Positions 34,152 through 43,417 of a DNA stretch of 64,000 nucleotides are shown here, in pieces; positions within the stretch are counted from its first letter, which is position 1; each line of letters opens with the position of its first letter. The notes beneath the pieces were generated by a model. That model was given only the letters and a program-made list of their open reading frames with translations. It ran no database searches and was not told where the DNA came from. The stretch is taken from positions 668,482-732,481 of the forward strand of contig NZ_QVFV01000002.1 of the NCBI RefSeq assembly GCF_004212215.1, written 5' to 3'. The stretch is from Leptolyngbya iicbica LK (GTDB lineage: Bacteria; Cyanobacteriota; Cyanobacteriia; Phormidesmidales; Phormidesmidaceae). Both the position numbers and the translations under genes were made by a program.

Positions 34152-34852
34152 CACGAAAATGGCGGAAGCGCTTCAAACGACTACTGCAGCGACATAACTT
34201 CACGGCGATCGGTGTCTTGTTACTGTCGCTCTTAGTCTACGCCGTCATTTCTACTCAGGGCAAGACTAACCTATTGACGCCTCAAGGCTTGCAGCAAGCG
34301 GTTTCTGATACGGGACTCTGGGGGATTCTCGTCTACATTGCTGTGATCACTTTAGCTGTCGTGATCAGCCCCATTCCTGGAGCACCTTTAACGGTTGCCG
34401 CTGGAGCCATTTGGGGAGCCATTCCAGCCGGTATCTACAGCGTCATTGGAGGCTTTTTAGGCGGTCTCATTGCCTACTTTATCGGTCTCACGTTAGGACG
34501 TTCTGCCGTTCAGGCGCTCACAGGAAAGGCCATTTATTTTTCTAAGGCGCGAGGAGAATGGCTAATCGGGGGCTTCATCTTTGTCACGCGACTGCTGCCG
34601 GTGCTGTCGTTCGATTTGATTAGTTATGGTGCAGGATTATCTGGATTATCCTTGCCCGTTTACGCTCCCACCACCCTGCTAGGCATGATCCCATCCACTT
34701 TGCTGCTGACATATATGGGGCAAGCATTCACTATCGGCTTGCCGTTGGGTATTGCGCTTTCAATGGTATTTCTCATGCTGCTGGTATTGCTGCCCTGGGG
34801 CATTCGTCGTTACAACTGGTTAGGTTTGCGCGATATGATTCGGGTCGAGTAA
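34148..34852 (+). CDS. TVP38/TMEM64-family membrane protein
   Basis: A 234-residue membrane protein (SNARE-associated/DedA-like superfamily) with six helices. The family signature PIPGAPLTVAAGAIWGAIPAG and the later RLLPVLSFDLISYGAGLSGL are present. The family is linked to lipid scrambling and envelope homeostasis; metal-linked neighbours are common. It overlaps the DUF2933 gene by 4 nt and is followed 8 nt later by a second oxidase gene. Confidence 0.85.
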   Translation: MTRKWRKRFKRLLQRHNFTAIGVLLLSLLVYAVISTQGKTNLLTPQGLQQAVSDTGLWGILVYIAVITLAVVISPIPGAPLTVAAGAIWGAIPAGIYSVIGGFLGGLIAYFIGLTLGRSAVQALTGKAIYFSKARGEWLIGGFIFVTRLLPVLSFDLISYGAGLSGLSLPVYAPTTLLGMIPSTLLLTYMGQAFTIGLPLGIALSMVFLMLLVLLPWGIRRYNWLGLRDMIRVE

Positions 34853-34860
34853 CTATCACA

Positions 34861-36288
34861 ATGAAGCGTCGTCAATTCTTAAGCCTCATGGCCGCTGTAT
34901 CGAGTGCACCGTTATTTTTCCGCTGTGCTCCCAACCAAAGTAATCCCCTCCGCCGCATTGTTAGCACCGACGGATTACTAGAACTCTCCCTCAAGGCTCA
35001 ATCAGGGAAACCCGCGATCGCTGGAAAAGCATTTCAGTTACTCACCTACAACGGTCAAGTTCCAGCCCCCATCCTTGAAGCGAATGCTGGTGATACCGTC
35101 CGTTTAGCCCTGACCAATCAACTGGATGCCCCCACTAATCTCCACTACCACGGCCTCCACATCTCACCTCAAATCGACGATGTCTTTCGCGAGGTTGCTC
35201 CTGGTGAAAGCTACACCTACGAATTCCAGATTCCCCAGAATCACCCGGCGATCACGGGTTGGTACCACCCCCACTATCACCTCAATGTTGCCTCACAAGT
35301 GTTTGGTGGACTGGCTGGGCCACTGATTATTCGCGGTGACCTAGATGACGTTCCTGAGTTACGTCAGGCGGCAGAGGCTCTATTGATGCTGCAAGACTTC
35401 GACCCTCAAAATACACTGCGTGAGCCCCATGCCCTCGGTAAAAGATGGGGCCGTGAGGGGTCCCTCCTGACAGCGAGTGGACAGCAAAATCCCGTCATTA
35501 AGCTGCCCCAGAATGGCTTGCTGCGATTGAGGCTTATCAATGCCTCCGCTTCACGGATTTACCAGCTCCAGTTACCAGAGCATCCCTGGTTTTTAATCGC
35601 GACCGACCGAGGCGCGATCGCTGAACCGACAGAACTCGATACGCTACAACTATCACCGGGCGAACGCGCCGATCTATTGATTCCCGGTCAACGGGACCCC
35701 AAAGACTATGAAATTTTGAGTCTCCCTTACGATCGCGGCATCGCCAACATCGTGGAGTCCTTAGGCGATGAGGTTGAACAGATATCAGGAGTCGTGCCGC
35801 CGACCCAAGCGGTCATGGCGACCCTGCGGTATCAACCGAGCGATCGCGTTTCGCCCTTACCCATGCCCCAAAAGCTAATTCCCGTTGCTCCCCTGCCTGC
35901 ACCGCAGACAACTCGCGAGTTCGTGCTCAATCACGGTATCGATTCGACAGCAGGGTCTACGGGCTTCATTATCAACGGTCAATCCTTCGTCATGGATCGG
36001 GTCAATACTCAGGTTCGCCTCAACCAAGTCGAGGACTGGCGCATTATCAACCAAGCCAGCATGGACCATCCCTTTCACCTACATACCAACCGTTTTCAAG
36101 TCATCGAACGGAACGGTCAGCCCGAGACGCTGCTGACTTGGAAAGACACAGTCGGACTCAAAGGCTATGAAACAGTCACCATTCGAGTCCGCTTTGAGGA
36201 TTTCATCGGGCGCACTGTGTATCACTGCCACATCCTCGATCATGAAGACCAAGGCATGATGGGAATTCTCGATATTCAGCCAGCGTAG
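34861..36288 (+). CDS. Second multicopper oxidase, Tat-exported
   Basis: A 475-residue oxidase related to the one at 32401. The Tat signal begins MKRRQFLSLMAA. His motifs: HYHGLHISP, GWYHPHYHL, HPFHLHTNRF and VYHCHILDHEDQGMMG. It lacks the Met-rich insert of its neighbour, so its substrate may differ (general copper/phenol oxidase rather than cuprous oxidase). The two may derive from an old duplication. Confidence 0.9.
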   Translation: MKRRQFLSLMAAVSSAPLFFRCAPNQSNPLRRIVSTDGLLELSLKAQSGKPAIAGKAFQLLTYNGQVPAPILEANAGDTVRLALTNQLDAPTNLHYHGLHISPQIDDVFREVAPGESYTYEFQIPQNHPAITGWYHPHYHLNVASQVFGGLAGPLIIRGDLDDVPELRQAAEALLMLQDFDPQNTLREPHALGKRWGREGSLLTASGQQNPVIKLPQNGLLRLRLINASASRIYQLQLPEHPWFLIATDRGAIAEPTELDTLQLSPGERADLLIPGQRDPKDYEILSLPYDRGIANIVESLGDEVEQISGVVPPTQAVMATLRYQPSDRVSPLPMPQKLIPVAPLPAPQTTREFVLNHGIDSTAGSTGFIINGQSFVMDRVNTQVRLNQVEDWRIINQASMDHPFHLHTNRFQVIERNGQPETLLTWKDTVGLKGYETVTIRVRFEDFIGRTVYHCHILDHEDQGMMGILDIQPA

Positions 36289-36462
36289 GGAGATTAGCCT
36301 AATAAGACCAACTACTCCAGGCATCGTCTCTATTCCTCAGAGATTGGCTGAGAGAATATGTCCAAACTATGGCAGCGATCGCCGTTCGCGTCATGTCTAA
36401 AGGCATAAAGAGCGAGTCTGACCACTGTTGAATCACCGGCTCCGGCAGGATTGGAATCGCGC

Positions 36463-37329
36463 CTATCCCTTTACGGTTTCTTCGATTAACCGTAACTGTG
36501 GTCTCCTAAACTTTAGATAGGCAGTATTTTGCAGCATTTTTCGCCCATCGCTCCGAGTGAAGGCATAGGTTTCGGGCAGATCACTATCATCTATCAGACT
36601 GAAATTCTTTAAAGCTTGAACCTCGACACCAAACACATCTATAGTACCGAGGATTTTCTCTCTCAGCTCCGCCGAGTGCCACAAATGGTCGTTGAGTTCA
36701 GGCACTGATATGAACTCAAATTGCCAGGCAAAAAAGCGATAGGTGGGGATACGGCAGGGGACATATTGGCTATCGTCTTTGCCACAGTCGTATTCTCTCA
36801 TCGTCCAAGCATTGCGGATTTTGGGGGCGTGGCGCTTTCGAGCAGATCGATCAACTAGGTAAAGGTCATTAACAGTCACGAGAATCATCAGGCAACGAGT
36901 CTCATCCTGTGCAGCGTACTCACCCAGCACAACGGCTCTCACGTCAGGAAAGAGTTGGGTAGGTTTGTTCAGAGCCTTTAGAAGCCGTTTAATTTCACGA
37001 AAGACTTGCGGCTCTTTAGGTAAATATTGCTTGACCTTTTGACCGTTCAACTCGGGTGCAAACTGTGAAATGTAGATCTGCTCTTGCTCGTCTAACCGGG
37101 CTAGGGGCACGGGTTGCCAATAGATGCGCTGGCCCAACTTCCGATGAGCGCGGCTGAGTTGAGGGTAACGGTGATGACCTTTGCCCATCCAGCGAGCTTT
37201 GAGGTCAATCGCTTGGCCCACATACCAAACAGTCTGCTCCCCATCCGCGATGACGTAGATACCCGACGCAGAGGGCAACTGCGATCGTTCCGACAATGGC
37301 ACACTTTCCCAATTCTGCCATTCAGCCAT
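36463..37329 (-). CDS. GIY-YIG-domain protein
   Basis: A 288-residue protein with an N-terminal GIY-YIG nuclease fold (SGIYVIADG ... VWYVGQAIDLKARW, about 23-60) followed by about 200 residues without a known domain. GIY-YIG proteins cut or nick DNA, but the usual catalytic Arg and Glu must be checked. It lies beside the relaxase on the same strand, consistent with plasmid or mobile-element context. Confidence 0.7.
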   Translation of the reverse strand: MAEWQNWESVPLSERSQLPSASGIYVIADGEQTVWYVGQAIDLKARWMGKGHHRYPQLSRAHRKLGQRIYWQPVPLARLDEQEQIYISQFAPELNGQKVKQYLPKEPQVFREIKRLLKALNKPTQLFPDVRAVVLGEYAAQDETRCLMILVTVNDLYLVDRSARKRHAPKIRNAWTMREYDCGKDDSQYVPCRIPTYRFFAWQFEFISVPELNDHLWHSAELREKILGTIDVFGVEVQALKNFSLIDDSDLPETYAFTRSDGRKMLQNTAYLKFRRPQLRLIEETVKG

Positions 37330-37358
37330 TTTTGTGACTTACGACTGTATCGATATTC

Positions 37359-37529
37359 TTATAAATGCCCACCTTCAGCTAAATGCCTACCTTCGGAGAT
37401 CGAGATTCCATTAACTACTGGACCGAGCATATAAACATTTCCCAGCATGATTTTGAGGTGAATATCGTGACTGTATTCATGCCGCAGTTTAGGCAGAGTA
37501 GCAGGCCGACTCCCGTGTTGATGAAACAT
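37359..37529 (-). CDS. Short hypothetical protein
   Basis: A 56-codon open frame (begins MFHQHGSRPATLPKL) in the gap between the relaxase and GIY-YIG genes on their strand. It contains GNVYMLGPVVNGISI but no recognisable motif and no clear ribosome-binding site. It may be a gene fragment. Confidence 0.25.
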   Translation of the reverse strand: MFHQHGSRPATLPKLRHEYSHDIHLKIMLGNVYMLGPVVNGISISEGRHLAEGGHL

Positions 37530-37553
37530 TAAGAGGTTCTTTTCCGAAATCTC

Positions 37554-40268
37554 CTAAAGCTCTTGCTGGGCAAGATTCACCCATCTATGTTCTTTTTTCC
37601 GAGGACGATCGAGAATTCCTGGGATTCTTGAGTTTTCTACACTGCTCGGATGGAGAAAGTCGCGTGGATTTTCGTTTGTTTGGGATCTTTCAGTTCGTAG
37701 AATTAACCGATCTAGATTTTCAGAAGCATACAGCCTCAAGTCATGCTTCACTCGACTCACCGTCACATAAAAACTCTCCCGCCCCACATGCTGATCTAAA
37801 GTTCCAATCACCCGCTCCGCTGACTTACCTTGGGCACCGTAGGTCGTGCTGACCAGCGCATAGTCGAGGTGTGCCAACTCCGAACCGCTCAGGCTTTCCG
37901 TTTTCCCACTGTCGTAGCGGATCAAAACCTGTCCATCCTCAACGCCGTAAACCTCAAACTCCTGCCCATTGCGGCGACCCTGTTTGCCTTGGTTCTTCGT
38001 CCACTTCAGACGAGTATCCTGCGGATAGGCTCCGCCAACGCCCACACCAGTTGGCGACCGATGATTCTTTGTCCATTTGAGACGATCGCCTACCGCCACC
38101 TCCATCTCCTCCATCCTATACACCGACTTCTTCCTAACCCTAGCCGGATCAACCTGCACCGCAGGCTCAGTCTCAGCCCGCAGAGTCAGCCCATTCTGCT
38201 GCACATCCACCGCAATCACCTCGTACCGCTGTCCCCGCTCCAACCCCCATCGCTTGTAACTGGCATGGGGAATCAGCACATCCCCGATCTGAAAGTGGTG
38301 GGCATACTCCATCTGCACCGTCGTCAAGTCCTTGGCCTTGAGCCGCTGCATGAGAGTGCCCTGGCCTAACTGCCCCTCTGACTTCAGGCTTTTCCGAATT
38401 GCTTGAGTGATGGCCAATCGCTCCCGGTTCGTCCCTGCCAGTAGTAACGTTTTCCGCCGTTCCTCTGGCGTCAGAGCCAGATAGTCACGGGCGATCGCCT
38501 GTGACCTCGCCTCCTCACTACTGACCTGATGAATGTATGGCTTCAGTTGATGAATCCCCTCCGTGATCTTGCCCGCTGCAATCAGGTCTACCCCAGCCTT
38601 AATCTGCTGATGCTTCTGCCGCAAAGACTGATTCAGGTGAGCCGTCGCCATCCCTGCCTGCTGCAAGCTCTTGAATGGATTCCCCGCTTCCACCGCCGAT
38701 AACTGCCGGGTGTCCCCCACCAGAATCACTCGGGCCTGCTGCTCCATGGCCTTCGTCAATAGTGCCAGGGCATCCTTAGCACTCAACAACCCCGCCTCAT
38801 CCACCACCCAGATCTCGGGAAACTGAGAGGGTGTCTCCGGGGGCTGGACACAGAGCAACGCCGCCACCGTCTCCGTCTGCTGAATCTGGGCGGAATTCCC
38901 CAACGACTTCGCCGCCTCCGCACTGGGGGCAAAGCCCCGGACGATGTACCCCTGAGCCTCCGCTATCCGGCGGATTTGATTCAGGGCATAGCTTTTCCCC
39001 GCGCCCGCCACCCCCTGCCAGGCGATGACGCGATCGCACGTTGTAGCCGCCAGCAAAATCCCCTCATACTGGCCCTGCGTTAACCCCTGATTCTCCAGTG
39101 CTTCTGCCACCCAATCTTCGCTGGCGATTTCCCCTACCTGTCCCCGGCCCTCCAGCACCGTCCGAATCGTCTCCAACTCCCGCAGTACCGCCGTCTGCGT
39201 GGTCAATCGCTGATCGTAGGTATGAATCACCTCCGGATCGGCATCGAGCGTCTGCTGCAACTCTTCAAAGAACTGCTGCCCCAAATGATTCTCCAGAGCA
39301 AAGCGCTCCACCTGCTCTCGCCGGAACACCGCTTCCCGCTCGGAGCAATGATTCAGCCCTGCCCGCACCGATCTTTTCGGATCACTTTGCCAGTCCAGAG
39401 CCTGAGGCTGCGGATGCTCCAGATGCAACACATCGGCTTGCGCCTGCCAGTAAGCCCGCAGTTCTTCTCGGGGAATTTCCTTGCCCTTGGGTGCCCGCGT
39501 CATCAGGGTAGCCAGCTCACGCTCCTGGGCCGTGGCCTGCTCTCCCACCGCCGCCAGAATTTGCTCCCGCCGTTTGGAAAAGGTTTCCAGGTCTTCCGGT
39601 CGATACCCCTGGAGTTCAAACTGACCGTTGGCCCTGGGTTCAACGGCATACCCCAACCGCTGCACTTCGACCGCCAATTCGTTCTGGTAAATCATCCCCA
39701 GTAGCTTCTGCTGTTTGAACAACACATCATTGTGCAGAGACTGCCAGCGCCCATCTGGTCGCTGAGTCGCATTGATCACAACACAATGGGTGTGCAACTG
39801 CGGGTCTTTTTCGCGTGAGGTGTCGTGGTGAAACTGAGCCACGATGAGATTGCCGGTAGCGATCGCCTTGCGCCCCTCCTCCGTTCGCACCCGCGTTTGG
39901 GCATACCGCTCCTCGATGACTGCCAGCGTTCGAGCCACTGCCGTGCGATGGGCCTGCTCCAATGCTTCGTTGCTCCCAACCAGCGCGGCCAGACTGAGAC
40001 TTTTCGGCGCACTGAAGGTCAGGTCAATGCCCGCCCGATGCTTTTCGGGATTGATCTTCCGCCCCGACAGGGTTTTGTCGCCCTGAGGACTTTTGCCGTG
40101 AAGCAGATTCTTAAAGGCCTCGCCTTGCACCTGACCGGATAACCCCAGCGATCTGGCCCCTTTACCCGACCAGGTCGAGTTGGCCTGGTTCTCCTCATTG
40201 GAGTAGTAGTTTTCAGCGGTGTAGTAGGTTTCCCCCTGTTTAGGGCTGATCACCGTCAGGCTGAGCAT
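37554..40268 (-). CDS. MobF-family conjugative relaxase/helicase (TrwC/TraI-like)
   Basis: A 904-residue protein that nicks oriT and unwinds the transferred strand. The N-terminal relaxase domain (about 1-300) has paired catalytic Tyr (TYYTAENYYSN) and the three-His metal motif QFHHDTSREKDPQLHTHCVV. The middle RecD-like helicase has Walker A GVAGAGKSYALNQI (about 418-431) and Walker B WVVDEAGLLS. Near the C-terminus is the SF1 motif STTYGAQGKSAERV. A small RHH-like protein lies just upstream in the same operon. No type IV secretion genes are in the window, so it could be mobilisable or conjugative. Confidence 0.9.
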   Translation of the reverse strand: MLSLTVISPKQGETYYTAENYYSNEENQANSTWSGKGARSLGLSGQVQGEAFKNLLHGKSPQGDKTLSGRKINPEKHRAGIDLTFSAPKSLSLAALVGSNEALEQAHRTAVARTLAVIEERYAQTRVRTEEGRKAIATGNLIVAQFHHDTSREKDPQLHTHCVVINATQRPDGRWQSLHNDVLFKQQKLLGMIYQNELAVEVQRLGYAVEPRANGQFELQGYRPEDLETFSKRREQILAAVGEQATAQERELATLMTRAPKGKEIPREELRAYWQAQADVLHLEHPQPQALDWQSDPKRSVRAGLNHCSEREAVFRREQVERFALENHLGQQFFEELQQTLDADPEVIHTYDQRLTTQTAVLRELETIRTVLEGRGQVGEIASEDWVAEALENQGLTQGQYEGILLAATTCDRVIAWQGVAGAGKSYALNQIRRIAEAQGYIVRGFAPSAEAAKSLGNSAQIQQTETVAALLCVQPPETPSQFPEIWVVDEAGLLSAKDALALLTKAMEQQARVILVGDTRQLSAVEAGNPFKSLQQAGMATAHLNQSLRQKHQQIKAGVDLIAAGKITEGIHQLKPYIHQVSSEEARSQAIARDYLALTPEERRKTLLLAGTNRERLAITQAIRKSLKSEGQLGQGTLMQRLKAKDLTTVQMEYAHHFQIGDVLIPHASYKRWGLERGQRYEVIAVDVQQNGLTLRAETEPAVQVDPARVRKKSVYRMEEMEVAVGDRLKWTKNHRSPTGVGVGGAYPQDTRLKWTKNQGKQGRRNGQEFEVYGVEDGQVLIRYDSGKTESLSGSELAHLDYALVSTTYGAQGKSAERVIGTLDQHVGRESFYVTVSRVKHDLRLYASENLDRLILRTERSQTNENPRDFLHPSSVENSRIPGILDRPRKKEHRWVNLAQQEL

Positions 40269-40278
40269 GACCCGCCTC

Positions 40279-40596
40279 CTAACCGCCGACTCGGTCTTGA
40301 CGTTTGCGAATCTCTTGAATCAGCGCCTTCCGATTCTCCAGCGCTTGTGGGCCTCGGGCATTAGCTTGCTCCATAGCGATCGTCTCCAGCAAAATCTGCA
40401 GTCCTTGGAACTGCAGCTGCAATCGCTCCATGCGAGCCTTCAGGTCATCTACTTGGCGTTCTAATTCGTGGCGCTGCTGGCCATCGCGCATCATTAATCG
40501 AATGATGCTGGCAGCCGGTAATCCCAGCCGATTGGCCTCTTTTTCCACCGCTGCCGCCTCTTCCAGGGGCAGCGATACGCTAAATCCTTTACCCAT
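40279..40596 (-). CDS. Relaxosome accessory protein (RHH/MobC-like)
   Basis: About 105 residues from ATG 40596. An N-terminal ribbon-helix-helix-like segment (KGFSVSLPLEEAAAVEKEAN, LGLPAASIIRLMM) is followed by a long coiled coil (about 40-80). It probably binds oriT and recruits the relaxase, as TrwA does for TrwC. It is 10 nt upstream of the relaxase gene. An in-frame start 45 nt upstream (40641) is less likely. Confidence 0.7.
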   Translation of the reverse strand: MGKGFSVSLPLEEAAAVEKEANRLGLPAASIIRLMMRDGQQRHELERQVDDLKARMERLQLQFQGLQILLETIAMEQANARGPQALENRKALIQEIRKRQDRVGG

Positions 40597-40641
40597 CAGT
40601 CTTTCCGTCAATTGTGAACATGAGCGGTGATTCCCAACCAC

Positions 40642-40800
40642 GACTGCATCCCTTACTGAGCGGGGTTTCCAGAATCCCCTGGCCCAGGGCTGGGCGTGGT
40701 GTGTGGAAGCGGAGCGACGAAACGCAGTGGAGTGGCGTAGCCCCCAATATTCAATAGCCTTCGACTCTCTTCCAGGAATTTCCTGTCAAGAACCGTAGGC
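40642..40800. other. Candidate origin of transfer (oriT)
   Basis: This region adjoins the relaxosome genes and has short inverted repeats: GGGG-N10-CCCC (40662-40679) and GCCCA-GGGC-TGGGC (40682-40695), followed by a purine-rich GTGTGTGGAAGCGGAGCG stretch. MobF oriTs usually lie here, but the nic sequence cannot be identified by eye. Confidence 0.35.
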
Positions 40801-40923
40801 TAATGTCTCCAGTTTTAGCTCAGGCAGAGAGCCGACTTTCAACCAGTAGAAAGACTGTGAAATTAGTTCTTGAAAATCACAATAGTGAGTCAATCTAGAA
40901 GGACTGAAGTAGAAATTTCTAGC

Positions 40924-41128
40924 AAGTCGTTATTAAGTCGTAAATGAATCGTGCTCAAGTCGTGAATGACCACCCAATTTATCTGGTATTAGCTTCCGGA
41001 ATTTTTCCAAGTCGTGATTAAGTTGTGATCAAGCCGTGCTTAAACACTGAAGCATCTCGGGACTCTGCATCATGTCATTGATTGAATTTACTAGAAATCA
41101 CAATTCAACCGTGATCAAGTCGTGAATT
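40924..41128 (+). repeat. parC: parC centromere: 11-bp direct repeats
   Basis: About nine units of consensus AAGTCGTGATT stand in three clusters: 40924-40968 (four units, periods 11, 12, 10), 41009-41041 (three units, period exactly 11) and 41107-41128 (two units). They are directly upstream of the parM-like gene, as in the R1 plasmid parC, where ParR binds 11-bp repeats in the parMR promoter. The array therefore likely serves as centromere and operator. Iterons of a replication origin are the alternative, but no Rep gene is adjacent. Confidence 0.8.
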
Positions 41129-41223
41129 AAAACGGCTCGCCAAAATGAGAGTGTCATTCAGCAATTACATAGCTTTCTAAATACCTTCATGTTGTTGATG
41201 ACAGTTGTTATTGGCCTCTATTG

Positions 41224-42357
41224 ATGACTGCAAAAATCCAGGCTTACATCGACATGGGCAGCTCCGCGACCAAGTGTTTTTATTGGCATCACAAACCTGA
41301 ATTACTGCACTTGGCTCCGCAAGTGGCTCGCCTCAATCCCACTCGACTTGATCGCCTCACGTTAGGAGGACTCACCAGTCAAGAGCCGGAAGATAGTGCC
41401 TACATCACGGTTGGTAACGGCACTTATGCTGTTGGGGCACTCGCGATTGCTCAAAAAGGTGACTCTGGATTAGCACTTCCCAAACGCGATCGCGCCGTCT
41501 ACAAAATCCTGGCAACCCTCGGCGTCATCGCCGACAAGACCTTCACTGGTTGGAATTCCGAAAATTCTGGTTATGAATTTTCTGTTCAACTCGGATTACT
41601 CTTGCCGCTGGAAGAATACTGGCAGGATCGGAAAGAACTCAAAGCCCAGCTTCAGGGAGCGATTTCAGACTTCAGCTTTCGCGGCAAAGTCCTCTCTGGT
41701 CAGCTAGAGCGAATTGAGATGCAGCCGGAGGGAGCTGGGCTTTATCTAGCAAAGGGATTGCAACTTGCTCGCTCTGGTATCAGTATTCGCGATCGCACCG
41801 TCGTCGTTCTGATGTTCGGTCACCGCAATCTCTCCATCCTCACCTTTGAGAAAGGCAGCCCCCCTCAAGAAACTAACAGCACTTCCCAGGGGCCAGGGTT
41901 TATAGAGTACCTGAAGCAATGTGCGACTGAACTGCCCGGTGTCGCTCCTGATGACCCAGCCTTGCTGGAAGCAATTCTTCAGGAGTATGAGACGTTTCAG
42001 ATTCCTGGTCGGCAGGAGGCTCTCGATCTGTCTAAAGCCTGCATCTATGCTCGCGAATTCTACCTGGAGCGAGTTAATCAGTTCTTGGTTGAGTGGATGC
42101 CATCTGCCGAAGTGGACGTGATTGTCGGTGGAGGAGCAGCCTATTTCATCCGTGCAGAGTTGGAGCAGTTTTTCGATCACCGGGGACTCACTCAGCAGAT
42201 CACCTTGGCTGAGACGTTAAGGCCAGAAATGACGGATGTGCTCCGAGTGCAGGAGGGAACAGCAGAGCCGGACTTGATCACCAGCGTTCGCTGGGCCGAC
42301 GTCTATGGATTATTCAAAACATTCATGTACAGTACGGCACCGGCTCAGTCCCGTTAG
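41224..42357 (+). CDS. parM: ParM-like actin-family plasmid segregation ATPase
   Basis: About 377 residues. The actin-fold phosphate-1 motif is AYIDMGSSATKCFYW at the N-terminus, and the adenosine motif is VIVGGGAAYFIRAELEQF near residue 300. In type II partition, ParM forms filaments that push ParR-parC complexes apart. TTG 41221 and ATG 41224 are adjacent; ATG is chosen. It follows the 11-bp repeat array and precedes a parR-like gene by 42 nt. Confidence 0.85.
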   Translation: MTAKIQAYIDMGSSATKCFYWHHKPELLHLAPQVARLNPTRLDRLTLGGLTSQEPEDSAYITVGNGTYAVGALAIAQKGDSGLALPKRDRAVYKILATLGVIADKTFTGWNSENSGYEFSVQLGLLLPLEEYWQDRKELKAQLQGAISDFSFRGKVLSGQLERIEMQPEGAGLYLAKGLQLARSGISIRDRTVVVLMFGHRNLSILTFEKGSPPQETNSTSQGPGFIEYLKQCATELPGVAPDDPALLEAILQEYETFQIPGRQEALDLSKACIYAREFYLERVNQFLVEWMPSAEVDVIVGGGAAYFIRAELEQFFDHRGLTQQITLAETLRPEMTDVLRVQEGTAEPDLITSVRWADVYGLFKTFMYSTAPAQSR

Positions 42358-42399
42358 CGATCCCCTCAACCCGCTCACCAAAAACAAGGACTTGGAAGC

Positions 42400-42930
42400 A
42401 TGACCCCAGCATTCAGAACCAAAGCCCGAATTCAGTACTCCAGCCAGGATGAGTTGGATGTGGCTGTTATCGACTATTGTCGGGGGCGATCGCGCCATGA
42501 CCTGCATGCTCGCACGCGATCAGCGTTAAACGGATTCTATAGCCCCTTTGCCATGGCAGCAATGGCAGCTTCAGAGGATAAGGTCCGGCAGCAAGCAATG
42601 CGATCGATTCGGCAGTTGACGTCTCAGATTCTGGAAATCAAAGAACAGTTCCTTCCTGAGTTGCTGTCCTTGGACGTCATATCCAATAGCCCAACTAGCC
42701 TTAGCTCTCTACCTTATCCAGGACAAGACATCCAAGTTGCTGCCCCAGCGTACGTCAATGGTTCTGCCTCACTCAGAAAACTAGAGTCTGATAAAGCGGA
42801 GATTGTCTCGAACATATCCACTCAGGTTTCTTCTGTTGCTGGTCCCGTGGATGAGCAGCTACGAGAGTTCTTGGGAGATGATGCCGCCATCATGGCGGGG
42901 CTGAATCCCTTCATCAATGACCTGACGTGA
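42400..42930 (+). CDS. ParR-like centromere-binding protein (inferred)
   Basis: A 176-residue protein. The N-terminal 60 residues could form a ribbon-helix-helix (ARIQYSSQDELDVAVIDYCRG), followed by a helix with many Ala/Met and an acidic C-terminal tail that could contact ParM. The assignment rests mainly on position between parM and a co-transcribed small gene and on the 11-bp array upstream. The next gene overlaps its stop (GTGA). Confidence 0.6.
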   Translation: MTPAFRTKARIQYSSQDELDVAVIDYCRGRSRHDLHARTRSALNGFYSPFAMAAMAASEDKVRQQAMRSIRQLTSQILEIKEQFLPELLSLDVISNSPTSLSSLPYPGQDIQVAAPAYVNGSASLRKLESDKAEIVSNISTQVSSVAGPVDEQLREFLGDDAAIMAGLNPFINDLT

Positions 42931-43301
42931 ATCTGCCGCTACCCAGGACTCCCATTCCAGTCAACCGCAAGACCCAGGAACAGATTGCGGGGACTGCTGT
43001 GCTGCTCTTGGAACGGTGTTGCCAGGAACAGCCTCGGGGACAGCGAGTATTTGAGGGTAAGCAGTTCTACACGATTGTGGAGCGGGGTCGGAATTTGAAC
43101 ATCGAATTCAAAGGCGATGCTCATCACCTGCCAGAGACGATTCTGATGCTGCGAACTCAGCATGAGAACGGACAAGCATTGTATGAAATTGATTCCTGGT
43201 TAACGCAACAAGATGTCCAGCGGTTTGCTCTAATTCGGCAGTTACTACAAAAAGACTTCAAGGCAAAGGGGATTCAACATGAGCCTTCGATTGAAGCATG
43301 A
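42927..43301 (+). CDS. Hypothetical protein of the par operon
   Basis: A 124-residue protein starting at GTG 42927, overlapping the parR-like gene by 4 nt. It begins with a possible helical DNA- or protein-binding segment (TQEQIAGTAVLLLERCCQE), then has beta-rich stretches. No family recognised. The overlap indicates translational coupling. Confidence 0.6.
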   Translation: MNLPLPRTPIPVNRKTQEQIAGTAVLLLERCCQEQPRGQRVFEGKQFYTIVERGRNLNIEFKGDAHHLPETILMLRTQHENGQALYEIDSWLTQQDVQRFALIRQLLQKDFKAKGIQHEPSIEA

Positions 43302-43417
43302 AGGTAGGTTAGAGTTCTGCGTAATTTCAAGGATTTCATTTGATGGCTGAGCAATAATAGTGGGCACCTTAAGTAAATGAAGGATCGCAACTTAAGGGCT
43401 TAGTGGTCTAATCCCCA

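Noticed and set aside
37628-40142. Several long plus-strand open frames inside the relaxase gene
   Set aside because: They are antisense to a well-supported MobF relaxase and consist of low-complexity Pro/Ser/His-rich translations typical of shadow frames in GC-rich genes.
40924-41128. Repeat array considered as CRISPR
   Set aside because: Units are only 11 bp with no spacers, and no cas genes are present; position before parM fits parC.
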